NCBI RefSeq assembly: GCF_015706575.1
Contig: NW_024037056.1
Coordinates: forward strand, 13,095,176-13,159,175
DNA length: 64,000 nucleotides
Direction of reading: 5' to 3'
Source of the DNA: Patiria miniata
Lineage: Eukaryota > Echinodermata > Asteroidea > Valvatida > Asterinidae
Shown here: positions 1 through 11,145 of the stretch, piece by piece
Position numbering within the stretch: the stretch's first letter is position 1
Layout: every line of letters begins with the position of its first letter
Made by a program: the position numbers and the translations under genes
The notes under the pieces: generated by a model
The model's input: only the letters and a program-made list of their open reading frames with translations
The model's database searches: none
Told to the model about the DNA's origin: nothing

Positions 1-276
1 TTGTAACCTCCAACGGTCCAAATTTTCTACATGTTCAACTTTACCTTGAATCAGCTGATTACCTCGTACTACATGTACCTGTAAATTTATGCACATCCCT
101 AGTGCATGGCCAGCTTCTGTTTAACCATTCCAAAACTCTCTGATCAGCTTTTTTTTCAAATTTACCAAGACAACTTGTCATATGTTCAAGTGGTGGTACC
201 TAGTGTACTCAAGTCTTTGGAAAAGGTTTTACGATAATTTTCACCTAGAAAATATTTATGCTGTTTTCTCCAACAG

Positions 277-379
277 TTGTATCAAGATGGCCATAGTACA
301 CGACCTAGCCGAGTGCATAGTGGGGGACATTGCACCAGCAGATGGTGTCAGCAAAGAAGAAAAGTATAGACGAGAAAAG
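277..379 (+). CDS. HDDC2: HDDC2 internal exon with HD motif
   Basis: Acceptor CCAACAG precedes the exon and donor GTGAAA follows. It encodes CIKMAIVHDLAECIVGD then IAPADGVSKEEKYRREK. The HD dipeptide and the downstream E and D are the catalytic metal-site residues of the family. It enters with one base of a split codon and ends in phase 0. Confidence 0.92.
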
Positions 380-3300
380 GTGAAAGAAACTTATCCAAAT
401 TTCCCCTTTCTCCACCACCTCCCCCTACTCTAGTCCGAAAATTTGGGACTCTCAACACTGTGAATGAGGGTCCCAAAACTTAAAGGGAATATACAACATT
501 TGCAAACATCGAAAAATAAAACTACCAAGTTTTTACGAAATACCTTAATAGGATGTTGGTAAATGACAGTCTAAAGCATCCTGTAAAATTATGGCACCTG
601 GTGTGAAGTCATTTTCAAGAAAATGGTATTTTTGACTCCGACTCGACCACCGTTGGAAAAACCTAATTTTTTTCAACTACTGCTCCAAATTTACCATTAA
701 TTCAGTCCAAATTTTGTTTGCTATTGGTTGCATGTTCATGAACGGGTGCAGACCAGCTAGACTGGTTCCCTTACCTTACAATTTTCGGGCATCTGTAAAT
801 TGATCCATTTTATATTTAGTGGAGTCAGGGAACCAGACTACTTGAACACTTTTGTTTTTCTTGGTTTTTCCAGCATTTTCGAACACAAAACTTCAAACGC
901 TGTCAGTGTAACAATATTGATCTATTATACTAACCCCTCAAATAGTTCATTTCTGAAAATGACAGCAAAAGCCAATGATGTACATTCCCTTTAAGGTATT
1001 GATAACATGAAATACAAGACAATAGACTGGCACATGAAACAACCAGTCCAACAACTAGCCAACAACCCTTTAGTACTACATCAATCAACGATGTCAAAGG
1101 AAACATCTGGTTCCTACAATCACTGCCAAATCTCGCTGGGCCACTCATCCCCGGCCCCCAGTCAATGTTGTCTCTCATTACATCATCTGTGTTCCAGCTG
1201 GAGATAACAACATTGACCGGGGGAGAGGGGGAGTGGGGGACCGGGGGAGTGGGGCACCGGGGAGGGTATGCTTGTTGTCACGCGCCAGATTGCTGTAACA
1301 CACTCACGACAAAGACTCGCATGCACATCATAATGATTTGAAGTAAGGTAGCCAGTCTATGTAAACCCTTTGCCTATGGACAACATAGCCTCTTCACAGG
1401 ATGTTTGACTTTTGGTTTAATCATTTTTGACAGCACACTTATTGTCGTAACCAGCTTATCTGTTTTACATTGTATATTTCAGGAAGCAATGAACCACTTG
1501 ACAAGCCTTGTGGATCCTGCTGTCGGATCAGAACTTTGTCAACTCTGGGAGGTAAGTATTCTTCTTCCCCATAGGTAGCCTTGACCAAGGCGTTGGGCTT
1601 ATCGATTCGCCGATAACAAAAAAAATCGCCGATAAGAAAATCACACAGTGCATGCATGAGCTAGTCCGCGTAACCCAACGCCTTGATGGTTTTGAGTTGA
1701 CCCAGCAAAACCTATTACGGTAATGAGGTACCACCCCCCGCGTATCCTGAATTCTCATTGGTCAGCCCGCGATAGGCTAACAAACACGTCGCATCCGCGA
1801 AGAAACGCTGCAATGGCGGCCCGTTGCTGTGGGTGAAAGTCGTTCAGTCCCAATCTGTCCGAAGCAGTATTGAAGGCTCCAACGAATTCTGCAGGTAATG
1901 CTGTCATTAGACGATCGTTGCCCACTCAAATGGATTCATTACACGAGCCGAAAAACTTTCAACAATTTGACATTGATTCGAAAGTGACGAACATTTCGCT
2001 CTCGCTAAAAAGACATGGAAGACGCCATGATGACTAATGCATTATGCATGCCGCGCGACGTCACATGATTCATGTGAAGCTAACAATTGGTCAGCTTAAA
2101 AATGAATTAATCATACTATTGGGAAGGTTGTTTCATGTGATTGGTCCAAGACGAACCTACATAATCATCACGGCATACCCGCATATCCTGAAGCCCGCCC
2201 ATTTTTTTCCAAAACTGGACGAAAAGGTAAAGAAAGACATTAAACCCGGAAGTTGCAGACCCAACAAGGCGGTCGTTCGACAGGCCACGCGGCGCGTATA
2301 TCCCCCACACGTACGTACGTACACCCACACGCAGAACACAGTAGGCCTACATTTACTGCCTTATTACACCATGCGTACATGTACAGTCCGTACTCACGTG
2401 TGTGTGCTTGCTGGTTGTGTTAGTACCGAACCGTTCGTATGGACAAGGGTCGGTGGTACACGCACGTAGCCGCGTTGATTGTGGGTGCAGGGCCCGATTA
2501 TCTCCCTTCGACAAAAAGCCGAGAGACCGCATTGAACAAGGCTACCCCATAGGTTGGTTAGGGGGTATTTGTACACTGTTCTTTAATATTGTGTTAATAA
2601 TCGTCAGATTTGAACAGCGTCCCCATTGAAAGTATGGTACCCCCCCCCCCCCCCCCCCCCCCCCATTCCTCCATCTATTGATTTTCGGAGGCCAAGTGTC
2701 CGGAGAAAAAACCCTGTCTACATTTCAGATTTTTTTACTGATGAAAAACCCCCTTGCAACAATTCCTGGATCCGCCCCTGGTCCAGAAAGGTCAGGAAGG
2801 GTCAGTAAAGGAAAGGATATGGTAGGATAAACTGGTACTGTAGAATAGGACAGGACGGGATAAGTAAGGATACGCAAACAAGGGACAGGGACAGAGGTAG
2901 GACAAAGACTGATACATAAATACAACATTGCTGTACACATTGAATAATAAAACTGGTAACCTGGACTAAAATTGAGCATGTAGGATTTGTTTTGAGGAAA
3001 AGCTTTATAGATAATATTGTTTTGTTCATGGTTGACACAGTTCGAAGTTGCAGTGATTCAAACGAGCCAATTAAAGAGGTTGTGGAATGCTCGAAAACAT
3101 TTCCGTCATTTTTTGGGTATATGTAGCCTAAGGTGTGATGAAATAAAAACGACTATTGTTTCTGTCATGAAATGAGTACAAAAGGTACTTTTGAGAGCTA
3201 TTTTTCAAGTCCTGTCATGCCTGTTTCGACCCGAACATGCAATTTGTGTAAAAGTCGTCGTTGCGGGCAGCAAACAAAACACAGTAAATCGTGACGTAAT

Positions 3301-6300
3301 AAACAGGACTCCCGATGCAGAGTAGCATAAACGAGTCCTGTTTATTACGTCACGATTTACTGTGTTTTGCTACTCTGCATCGGGAGTCCTGTTTATTACG
3401 TCACGATTTACTGTGTTTTGTTTGCTGCCCGCAACGACGACTTTTACACAAATTGCATGTTCGGGTCGAAACAGGCATGACAGGACTTGAAAAACAGCTC
3501 TCAAAAGTACCTTTTGTACTCATTTTATGACAGAAACAATAGTCGTTTTTATTTCATCACACCTTAGGCTACATATACCCGAAGAATGATGGAAATGTCT
3601 TCGAGCATTCCACAACCTCATTAAGGAAGGAATGTTCTGAGAAGTACTGAAAAGCTAACAAAGTAACTTTGAATTGGCTGCGTGTTCCTTGTCTGTTTTT
3701 TTAGGAGTATGAGGAGGGTTCCACAGAGGAGGCCAAGTTCGTCAAAGATTTGGACAAATTTGAGATGATTCTGCAGGCTTTTGAGTACGAAACGCTAGAA
3801 AAAAGGCCGTTGGAATTGCAAGAGTTCTACAACACAACCAAAGGTATGGACTGTGCAAGAAATACTCCTTTGATGTTCAGTTTATTCAGTGGGTTTATTC
3901 GATGATTTGCATTTAAAAATTGCATTAAAAATGACCTACCATTCAGTTTTTGGCTTTGCCACAATTTCTGACTTAACTTCATTTGCATATATATCGCCAA
4001 AGTAACCTCCCAAATTATCATCAAAAATTTACTTGGATTAAAGATCGTATTGGCACTAAACACCACGCGAAGTTATTCAGTCTGGTTTGCTGTCAGTTAG
4101 AACAAAAATTCAAGATATGTAAGTAATTTCTAACAATCAGTCAATCAACTGATTTTGGGAACGAAGAGTGCTGTTGACAAAATTGTGTGATCAAAAGGGT
4201 GTGCATGTTTTTTCAAGAATTTCTCGAAAAGTGTAATATCCACTGAGCTGAAACTTCAACAGGTTAGGTTTTGAACATTCCTCTTTGGATTTTGAGTTGT
4301 GTAATTATTGGGAACGAACAAAATGTGACCTACTGAGGCAAAATAAGGAATGTCTCCCAAAACATTGTTTTGAGTAATCGACGCCTTAAGTCGGATATAG
4401 TAGAAAAATCATGTGAAAATTGATATTTGTTGTTTTGTATTTTTGAGTAGTCAAGGTACCCAAGATTCACACTACAAATTTTTTTTGGGAAAAAACACCC
4501 CACCAGTGGAAAAACTGAAGAACGTTTATCATCAGTGCCATTGGCGGCGCAATGCATGTCTTTTTTTTTTCAAAGCCGTTTTTCTCGAAATGAGGTTGGC
4601 GAAGATTGGCGGGACACTGTTGATGTTCCTGCGGCATATCTTTGGAATAAATTCAGCTACAGAAATAAATCTGGTATCATTGGAAAGCCGATGATTTGCG
4701 CTTTAACATGATGGGCATCACTTGAAAAGTCAAAGGTGGGGGTTATTCCTCATTATGCTATGGCAGGTCACAAATGCATGAACAGCAAACGATCCTATGT
4801 GCATTTAACCCTCACTTTGTAGTGATGGGTCACATATATGCTAATCTCAGATCTACAGAAGCAGGTGCATGATAGGACACGATGTGAACCTCCTTGTCAA
4901 GTATGATTTTAATAGGAGCTCATTGTCCCCACCCCCGCAAGAGTCCACAGTCATATAATGCCAAGGGCAAGTTGATTCTTCCGTAACCAGGATTTTTGAA
5001 GGGGTCATTCGTCACAGATACATATCGGAAACTATTCTCTGAATAGCCCTAGGGCATGAGAAAAAAATCAGTATGATCCTGCTAGCTGCATGTTGTCTCT
5101 GGAACACCGGGCACGTGCTATCAGATGAAATGGTCAGATTTGTGCGTCATATACCCTAGCTTTTGATTTTGAGAGATTGATGAGCACACATATAGGCAAA
5201 TGGAGGCTTCGCAGTTTAAAATGTAGGCAATGATTTGAAATTTAGGCTGGGTCGCTGCCAGATTTACAGTCGTAACAAAAGTATTTGATCATCGGTAAAT
5301 GATATAACACGTGGTAAAGGCGGTTACGGCACCTGTTGCACGCGCAGCGCTGCGATGCGCACAGATACCGCATGCTATCCCAGGGTTTTACTTGCCACAT
5401 GCGAGGAGTGGTATTGCACCAACCCACAGGGATTGTTGTTATTCCTCGACTATATTATGAAAGTTCATAGCCAAACTTGTTGAAAGCCAGCAGATGATGA
5501 TAAACTCACGACCCGGATGGCATCCATGTCACTTTGGGGCGCTGTGGTCCAATGGTTACGGTGTTCGACTTGTGTGCCGTGGTACACGGGTTCGAATCCT
5601 GACCGTGGGAACATGGTGCTTGTGCTCTTGAGCAAGGCACTTTACCATTATTGCTTCGTCCTTCGGATGGGACGTAAAGCCGTAGGTCCCGTGTGCTGTG
5701 TAATGCACGTTAAAGAACCCAGTAACACTTGTCTCTAAGAGGAGGGGTTTGCCCCGGTGTTTCTGGCAGTGGCAGCAATTATGTGCCGCAGCACCTAGCA
5801 AAAAGGTGCTACATAATGGGTCTCATAATGTTCATATACTTCATTTACCTGGCTTTGGTTGCATTCTCCCCCAGCGCTTTGTATCCTACAGTTATTATTA
5901 TTATTATTATAAATATGTGAACTGAAATTGCTTGAGAAAAAGATAGCTAGAGTTCATTTGCCTTTTCTTTTGTGGGGTTTGGCCACAAGCCAAAACTTAC
6001 AAACAAAACAAATTCCTGAATGCCGAAACGATTTGGGGTGTAGGAGGACACAATCTAGACTGGTGGCAGGTGGGGTGCGAGTTGAAGAGTCTGAATCGTG
6101 GGAAGAGTCCTGGCCCATTCATAGTGCTCGTCACGGTTCAGCACTGCCACAGACAGACCACTTTACCTGCCCTTGAACGGCAGGCTACACATACTCTGCG
6201 TGTCAGCATTTCCAAAAAAAAAAGCATTGTCAAAAAATGTAATTCCTTTTGCACTCCTGTGAGTGTGAGTGGAAAACAGGGTACCCCCTTTTTTTGCAGC

Positions 6301-8619
6301 TTGCTAGAAGGCCAGACTTGTTGGATTGTTCTGCTTCAAAGATTTTTAATGCATTTCTGTATTGTGATGGATTTGATTTTTTTTTTTGGGGGGGGGTTGT
6401 ACTGTTCTTGCATGTGCTTTTCTCCAATGCCACCACGTCTGTGATTGTTTCAATTGGTTACAGTCAACTTCAGAGCAAGGTCGGCTAAAAACTGATGCAC
6501 TTCATAGTTTTGCTGTTCACACTTGGGTTTTTGATACCACAGACAACTTTAACCCAGGGTAAAAATCGGTTCTCAGTGACTCGGACTCAGACTTGAACCA
6601 AATAACTAGAGACTCGGACTCGACCCAAATGACTCGAGACTCGGACTCGACCCAATTGACTCGCGACTCTGACTCGACCCAAATGACTCGAGACTTGGAC
6701 TTGACCCAAATGACTTGAGACTTGGACTCGACCCAATTGACTCGCGACTCGGACTCGACCCAAATGACTCCAGACTCGGACTCGACCCAAATGACTAGAG
6801 ACTCGGACTCGACCCAAATGACTCGAGACTCGGACTCGACCCAAATGACTCGAGACTCGGACTCGACCCAATTGACTCGAGAATCGGACTCGACCCAATT
6901 GACTCGAGAATCGGACTCGACCCAAATGACTCGAGACTCGGACTCGACCCAAATGACTCGAGACTCGGACTCGACCCAATTGACTCATGACTCAGACTCG
7001 GACTTGACTCCAGAGACATGAATACAATACTGATGTACAAACACATGTCTGTAGGAACAATCTTAAATTGTGCCCTATCTTGCCAAAAGATACATTTTGT
7101 AGGTGGTACAAGCAACTTAAAACCCTAACAGAACTCAACCCGTCAAACCCCAACGGCATGTATTGTTGGAATCTGTCAGGATGGGTACAGTACCCCTAAA
7201 CTGACAGTCTTTTACATTGGGTTGGCACACCTCCAGAAACAAAGTCAGAAATATGTGTGTGCAGTTTCCCATCGTGTTGGAATTTCTAGGATGGGTATGG
7301 TTCCTAGTAAATCATGCTAGGGAGTTAGGGTTCATTCATCTGGCATGAGGCATTTTTTTGAGGGGAAAGTGGAAGGGGGGGGGGGGTCATGGTACAAGGG
7401 TAGTCGTCCGATATGCCTGGTTCCAGCACCGAAACAAATCAGCGTCCCAGACAAAGTGCAAATAAAAGAAAATATATTTTAATCGCTTAATGCAAGAATT
7501 CTGCGGGCTGTTGGTGCATTAGACCCAGCAGACCGTTACTGCACAAAGTGGAATATTGTTGTTGTATTTGTCCTAGCAAAAATAACAGTGGGATGGGGTC
7601 AACTTTTGTGATGGTTGTCATCAATCTGAAGGATAATGGAAGGATTTTATTTTTTTTTGTTCCGTTGTTGTTGCTTGCTTCTTTTTTGGGAGGGAAAGGG
7701 GGTGTTTTTAGTAATACACGAAAAAACTACGGTCCTTTCTTTGCCATACAAAGGATGGATCACAAGGGCGTCCCTTTTTATGTCTAATTTCTATGGTTCT
7801 CATATTTTTAATTTAGTTTTTGATTATTCCAACTTAGACTTGATGAATATTCAATTTCGAAATGCACTGAACAAGTTTCACATGCGGCAGCCAAAACTTC
7901 ATCGATCAGTGACAAAGACCTTATTAAATTTATGAAAAGAACAGGTAGTGGTGGCGGATGTTTGACTGATTTTAAAGTAGAAGATTGAGCTGATATTCCT
8001 CGTGGAAGCTCTCATATTATGCCCGATAATGGCTTTCAAACACTTGTGGCATTTGACAAACAATAAAACCTTACCACTTTTACATTTTTCATCATCTGCT
8101 CGAGACCGTTCACATGTTTTGAATATTTCAATTGAATAAACAAAATTCCATTCAGACATTTGATTGATGATCAAATATTCAAATATTTGCATATTCAACA
8201 CAGCCTCATGGGCGTCGCGAGGGGGGGGGGGCAAGGGGGGCACTTGCCCCCCCCCCCTGGAAAAGCAAAAAAAAAAAAAAAAAAAGGAAGAAAAAGAGGC
8301 GCGAAGACAAAGTGGTGTAAATGTAATGAGGGGGGGGGGGGGGCAGAATGTCCCTGCCCCCCTCTAAAACTGATAAATCGAGAATGTGTTCAGAAATACA
8401 AGCATTTTTGGCAAAAAAATATGTTGCCCCCCTCTAGAAAAAATCCTGGCGACGCCCATGCACAGCCTTCATTCTTTTCAAAGCCTTAACTGTGTTTATA
8501 CGTTTTGTGGTGTTTTGTTTTTATGCTATCTTCCAGGCAAATTTACACATCCGACCGTTCAGGAATGGGTGGGCGAAGTCTACAGGCAACGAGATGGCGA
8601 CATGGCTGACAAAAGCTGA
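277..8619 (+). CDS. HDDC2: HDDC2, HD domain-containing protein 2 (5'-partial, four exons in window)
   Basis: Exons 277-379, 1483-1551, 3705-3843 and 8537-8619 join in frame and end at TGA 8617-8619, giving about 131 codons. The first visible exon reads MAIVHDLAECIVGDIAPAD, the metal-binding HD motif and following acidic residues of the HD phosphohydrolase fold. Later exons match human HDDC2 as I remember it: EEAKFVKDLDKFEMILQA-type, LELQEFYNTTKGKF-type and HPTVQEWV-type stretches. HDDC2 and its bacterial relative YfbR remove the 5' phosphate from deoxynucleoside monophosphates, probably in the cytosol. Human HDDC2 is about 204 residues, so roughly the first third, with the first HD-fold histidine, is encoded left of the window. 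All junctions have GT/AG ends and compatible phases. The reading frame looks intact. The start codon is not visible. Confidence 0.93.
480..994. mobile_element. TTAA-flanked foldback MITE, family 1 (copy a)
   Basis: Begins TTAAAGGGAATATACA and ends TACATTCCCTTTAA, so the ends are inverted and each carries TTAA. It matches the copies at 9587-10108, 22482-23006 and 25045-25563, in the opposite orientation to them. No coding capacity. TTAA ends fit piggyBac-type insertion. It lies in an HDDC2 intron. Confidence 0.75.
1483..1551 (+). CDS. HDDC2: HDDC2 internal exon
   Basis: Twenty-three codons, EAMNHLTSLVDPAVGSELCQ then LWE, between a TTTCAG acceptor and a consensus GTAAGT donor. It corresponds to the human region around EEEAMKQITQLLPEDLR and ELYELWE. 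Phase 0 at both ends. Confidence 0.9.
1586..1685. mobile_element. small MITE with CAAGGCGTTGGG inverted ends
   Basis: A 100-bp stretch with inverted ends CAAGGCGTTGGG and CCCAACGCCTTG, and an inner inverted pair around TTATCG..CGATAA. Only one copy was seen in the window, so the assignment as a mobile element is tentative. Confidence 0.4.
1686..2639. other. HDDC2 intron sequence without recognisable features
   Basis: Mixed-composition intron DNA with several short open frames that have no exon-like boundaries or recognisable protein similarity. The stretch 2300-2470 is moderately CpG- and ACGT-rich but no gene can be supported. Confidence 0.4.
2640..2792. repeat. C-tract repeat ending in CTGGATCCGCCCCTGG
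   Basis: A run of 25 C residues (2640-2664) is followed by about 110 bp ending CTGGATCCGCCCCTGG. The same GGATCC-plus-homopolymer association recurs near 16670-16860, 36142-36200 and 38768-39000, so this is probably one dispersed repeat family whose ends carry poly-G/C. Confidence 0.45.
3071..3624. mobile_element. 555-bp foldback element with TTAA ends, family 2
   Basis: Two long inverted arms, about 3071-3315 and 3370-3624, are almost perfect reverse complements and end in TTAA on both sides. The middle contains a second copy of part of the arm (GAGTCCTGTTTATTACGTCA occurs at 3334 and again at 3385). It lies 80 bp upstream of an HDDC2 exon and would fold into a very long hairpin in the pre-mRNA. 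Confidence 0.75.
3705..3843 (+). CDS. HDDC2: HDDC2 internal exon
   Basis: Follows a T-rich acceptor (TTTTTTTAG) and ends with donor GTATGG in phase 1. It encodes EYEEGSTEEAKFVKDLDKFE followed by MILQAFEYETLEKRP, the most conserved C-terminal helix region of HDDC2 (human EYETQSSAEAKFVKQLDQCE). Confidence 0.92.
3985..4345. repeat. dispersed repeat, about 350 bp (copy 1 of 3)
   Basis: Shares the order AAAGTAAC, ACTTGG.TTAAAGAT, GGCACTAAAC, CACTGAGCT.AAACTTCA and CAGGTTAG with 8966-9340 and 39886-40168. This is the most diverged of the three. No terminal duplication could be defined. Confidence 0.5.
4346..5535. other. HDDC2 intron, nothing recognised
   Basis: Unique-looking intron DNA. No repeats, splice-bounded open frames or RNA genes could be supported. 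Confidence 0.4.
5536..5910 (+). mobile_element. tRNA-derived SINE (family A)
   Basis: The head contains a pol III A-box-like GTGGTCCAATGG and a B box GGGTTCGAATCC in tRNA-like spacing. The body reads AAGGCACTTTACCATTATTG and CTTCGTCCTTCGGATGGGAC, and the tail is an (ATT)n run. A second copy lies inverted at 34498-34810. Head, body and microsatellite tail are the standard layout of a tRNA-SINE. It is not a functional tRNA gene because the acceptor-stem pairing is absent. Confidence 0.8.
6577..7012. repeat. 27-bp minisatellite, about 16 units
   Basis: The unit is close to GACTCGAGACTCGGACTCGA plus CCCAAAT. Because 27 is a multiple of three, long frames stay open on both strands (for example MTRDSDSTQ repeats on +), but these are a by-product of the repeat. 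It sits in the last HDDC2 intron. Confidence 0.85.
7117..7332. mobile_element. MITE with TTAACCCTAAC ends (copy 1)
   Basis: Begins TTAAAACCCTAAC and ends GAGTTAGGGTT. The interior (CAGGATGGGTACAGTACCCC, GGGTTGGCACACCTCCAGAA) is shared with 17084-17300. The right TTAA is lost here but kept in the other copy. Confidence 0.6.
7333..8206. other. HDDC2 intron, nothing recognised
   Basis: AT-rich intron DNA with a short G run near 7375-7386. No gene or repeat boundary could be supported. Confidence 0.35.
8207..8460. mobile_element. hAT-like MITE with 8-bp target duplication
   Basis: Twelve-base inverted ends CATGGGCGTCGC and GCGACGCCCATG are flanked by the direct repeat CACAGCCT (8199-8206 and 8461-8468). 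The interior is made of G, C and A homopolymers and an inverted GCCCCCCTCTAG-type segment. An 8-bp duplication fits hAT-type insertion. It lies 76 bp before the last HDDC2 exon. Confidence 0.8.
8537..8619 (+). CDS. HDDC2: HDDC2 terminal coding exon
   Basis: Acceptor ATCTTCCAG; the split glycine codon (G from the previous exon plus GC) gives GKFTHPTVQEWVGEVYRQRD, then GDMADKS and stop. The human counterpart is GKFNHPEIVQLVSELEAERS. The intron before it is 4.7 kb and holds a SINE, a minisatellite and MITEs. Confidence 0.9.
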
Positions 8620-8728
8620 CATTTGTGTAAGCGTCCGTCACCAGAAATCTCAATCTTCTGAGGTAAATGAGATGACATTGTGCAAGCGTCCGACACCAGA
8701 AATCTCAATCTTCTGAGGTAAATGAGAT
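8618..8728 (+). repeat. 56-bp tandem duplication in HDDC2 3' UTR
   Basis: Two adjacent units of about 56 bp share AAGCGTCCG.CACCAGAAAT and CTCAATCTTCTGAGGTAAAT then GAGAT. The first starts at the stop codon itself. Few differences separate them, so the duplication is recent. Confidence 0.8.
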
Positions 8729-8965
8729 AAAACCAGCTAATTCAGTGACTGATTTTGGCGGCTTCGAGGAAACAATGCAAAAATCCCTGGGGCCGCCATA
8801 AAAACCTCTCTGAGTTGTTTGAAATACTCCAAACATTCCGCAGCTGTTTCAAGTTTTCTTAAAATTGGGCAAATGGATGTTACGCAGCAGATTTGTTGCA
8901 CTGTTTTGTTTCGTTGGCTACAGGTCTTCATATTGAGTTTGGGAGTATTGGATAGACTGTGTTAT

Positions 8966-9340
8966 CATTTGCAGCTACCCAAAAAGTAATTGACAAAATT
9001 ATATTGTTGAAAAGCATACTTGGTTTAAAGATAGAATGGCACTAAACTTCCTGTGAAATTATTTTTTTGTTGCAAGCTGTCATTTTGAAGAAAACAATAA
9101 AAGAAGGTAAATTTTGTTTTAATCCCAGACGCTGATTTCGGGGCAATTCAAAACATGACTTGGCAAGTTTTGAATTGAAATCGAGATCCTAGAATATTGT
9201 ATTCTCGGAATATACGGCATTCACAGAGCTTAAACTTCATCAGGTTAGTTGTTCAGCACCCTTCTTTGGATTTTGAACTTTTTTTTGTGCTTCAAACGAA
9301 AAACAGTGCACAAACGACAAATGATATAAGTCCATTGACC
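8966..9340. repeat. dispersed repeat, about 350 bp (copy 2 of 3)
   Basis: Matches 39886-40168 over long stretches, including TTTTGAATTGAAATCGAGAT and AAACTTCATCAGGTTAGTTG. It has an extra 80 bp near 9060-9140 that the other copy lacks. It lies in or just past the HDDC2 3' UTR and contains an AATAAA at 9096-9101 that could serve as a polyadenylation signal. Confidence 0.55.
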
Positions 9341-9586
9341 CAAATCGTTGAACAGCTAACTATTTTATAAATAAAAGTTAAAGCCCAAAAAGTTTTCTGT
9401 TAAAAAAATCATATGGTAATTGATATAATTTAATCATAATTAAAATATATTCCTTCCACTGTTGCAGTGGTTGGGAGCCTGGCAGATCTTGATCAACATA
9501 GGGAGAATGATTTAACGTGATTAGACAGATGTTCTTTTTGAGCAATTTGAGGGGAATCATTGGGCATTACCAGAGGGAAAATACGC

Positions 9587-10108
9587 TTAAAGGGAATATA
9601 CATCATTTGCTTTTGCTGTAATTTTCAGAAATGGATGGGATTGGGGGTCGGAAATATAAAGCAAATATAGTTACACTGACTTTTTGGAGGTTTGGGGTTC
9701 GAAAATGCTATAAAAACCAAGAAAAACGATCATTTTCCTGTAGTCTGGTTCCCTGACTCCATATAAGAAGAAACAGAGCAGTTTACATACATTGGGGAAT
9801 TGTAAGGTCAGGGAACCAGTCTAGCTGGCTCGTACCCGTTCATAGGTTTGTAATCGATTGCAAACAAGTGCGATGGTCAATTGGGGCCAGTATTTGAAAA
9901 AAAAGCCAGTTATTTCCAACGCTGATCGGCCGATCAGCGTTGGAAATTGATACAAAAATACCACTTTTCTTGAAAATGACAGTATACCAGGTGCCATAAT
10001 TTTACAGGATGCTTTAGACTGTCATTTACCAACATCCTATTAAGGTATTTCGCAAAAACTTGGTAGTTTTATTTTTCGATGTTTGCAAATGTTGTATATT
10101 CCCTTTAA
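9587..10108. mobile_element. TTAA-flanked foldback MITE, family 1 (copy b)
   Basis: 522 bp from TTAAAGGGAATATACATCAT to TGTATATTCCCTTTAA. The interior holds GGTCAGGGAACCAGTCTAGC and the palindrome ATCGGCCGAT. Nearly identical to 22482-23006 over most of its length. Confidence 0.8.
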
Positions 10109-10783
10109 TAAAACTTCTTTGGTGTATTTTGCATTTTACAAAACAGTGTCACTTTTTTGGTCAATAGAGGGGGCACTTTCGTATGGACAGCCTCAGAGTC
10201 ATTGGCGTTCGCATACAAAATGACTTGCCAGATTGGAGAACCATCAATGAAAAGTTCATTGACCTTTTCACTAGCTGGCCAGAGACTGCTATAGACCTGG
10301 TGCGTTTAAGGCGGAGTTAGAGGGCAATGGTTTTGTATTGCAAGGATTGGCATTAGTAAACCTTTTTGTGCATTCATTGTTAAATAATAAAAAAAAATAT
10401 AATACCCTCAGGCATCCGCACCGCATCAGGTCTATTTGTACATGCCTGGCACTTTTTGGTCAACAGAGGGGGTACTTTCTCAGTAATGGTCAGTTTCGTC
10501 GAGCAGTGGGTATCTGTGAGCTGAAAAGTTGACTTTGTTTAATAATAGCAACAAATACCAATAAATCTGACTTGTACATTTAGATATTTCAAAGCTAATA
10601 AAAGGCTTAATATCTTTACTTTGAGCTGTGCATAATTCACTTTGTTTGGAAATGAAAATAATTTCGATGGAGTTATAGGCATCTTTGTTCATGTACGTGA
10701 GTGTTTTTGTTTTTGGGCAATTTGTGAATAGCATAGGTTTAAACTGAACACGTATTTAAGCTTTCTAGTAAATAATCTTCTGA

Positions 10784-11145
10784 GGCCAAAAAAAGTCTCC
10801 GGTTTCTGGTAGCGCGCGCGTCGCCGTAGCCATGCGCGTCGGCAAAATGAAAAAAGTTTTTTTTTTCAATGAAAGATGATGTCTCAAAACCGCCAAACTC
10901 ACTGGTTTGACTGGAATCCTGCTGCTGCACAATTTTAACGTGTTTTTAGATTGGGTTATGGTCGAGAATAAGCTGTATGTGACCTCTCTGGACTCCCATT
11001 ATATTTGCACTAAGTTTAGTCGGGCACCATTTGCAGTCATCAGCCGACATTTGAAGCAAAAACAGGTAAAAAAAAAAGCCGCGTCGCCGCACCACTTTTT
11101 GGGCGAGCTCCATACCAGAAACCGGAGACTTTTTTTTTTTTGGCC
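10784..11145. mobile_element. Harbinger-like MITE, family H1 (copy 1)
   Basis: Inverted ends GGCCAAAAAAAGTCTCCGGT and its complement ending TTTTTGGCC. Flanks are TGA and TAA, close to the TTA/TAA target of PIF/Harbinger elements. The interior carries GCGCGTCGCCGTAGCCATGC and CCGCGTCGCCGC-type CpG segments. No coding capacity. Confidence 0.75.

Noticed and set aside
2044-2469. 141-residue open frame in an HDDC2 intron
   Set aside because: Rich in His, Thr and Arg from ACGT/CACA-type simple sequence, with no splice boundaries or family resemblance.
5555-5610. tRNA gene on the + strand
   Set aside because: A and B box strings are present, but stems do not pair as a tRNA and the sequence continues into a SINE body with an ATT tail.
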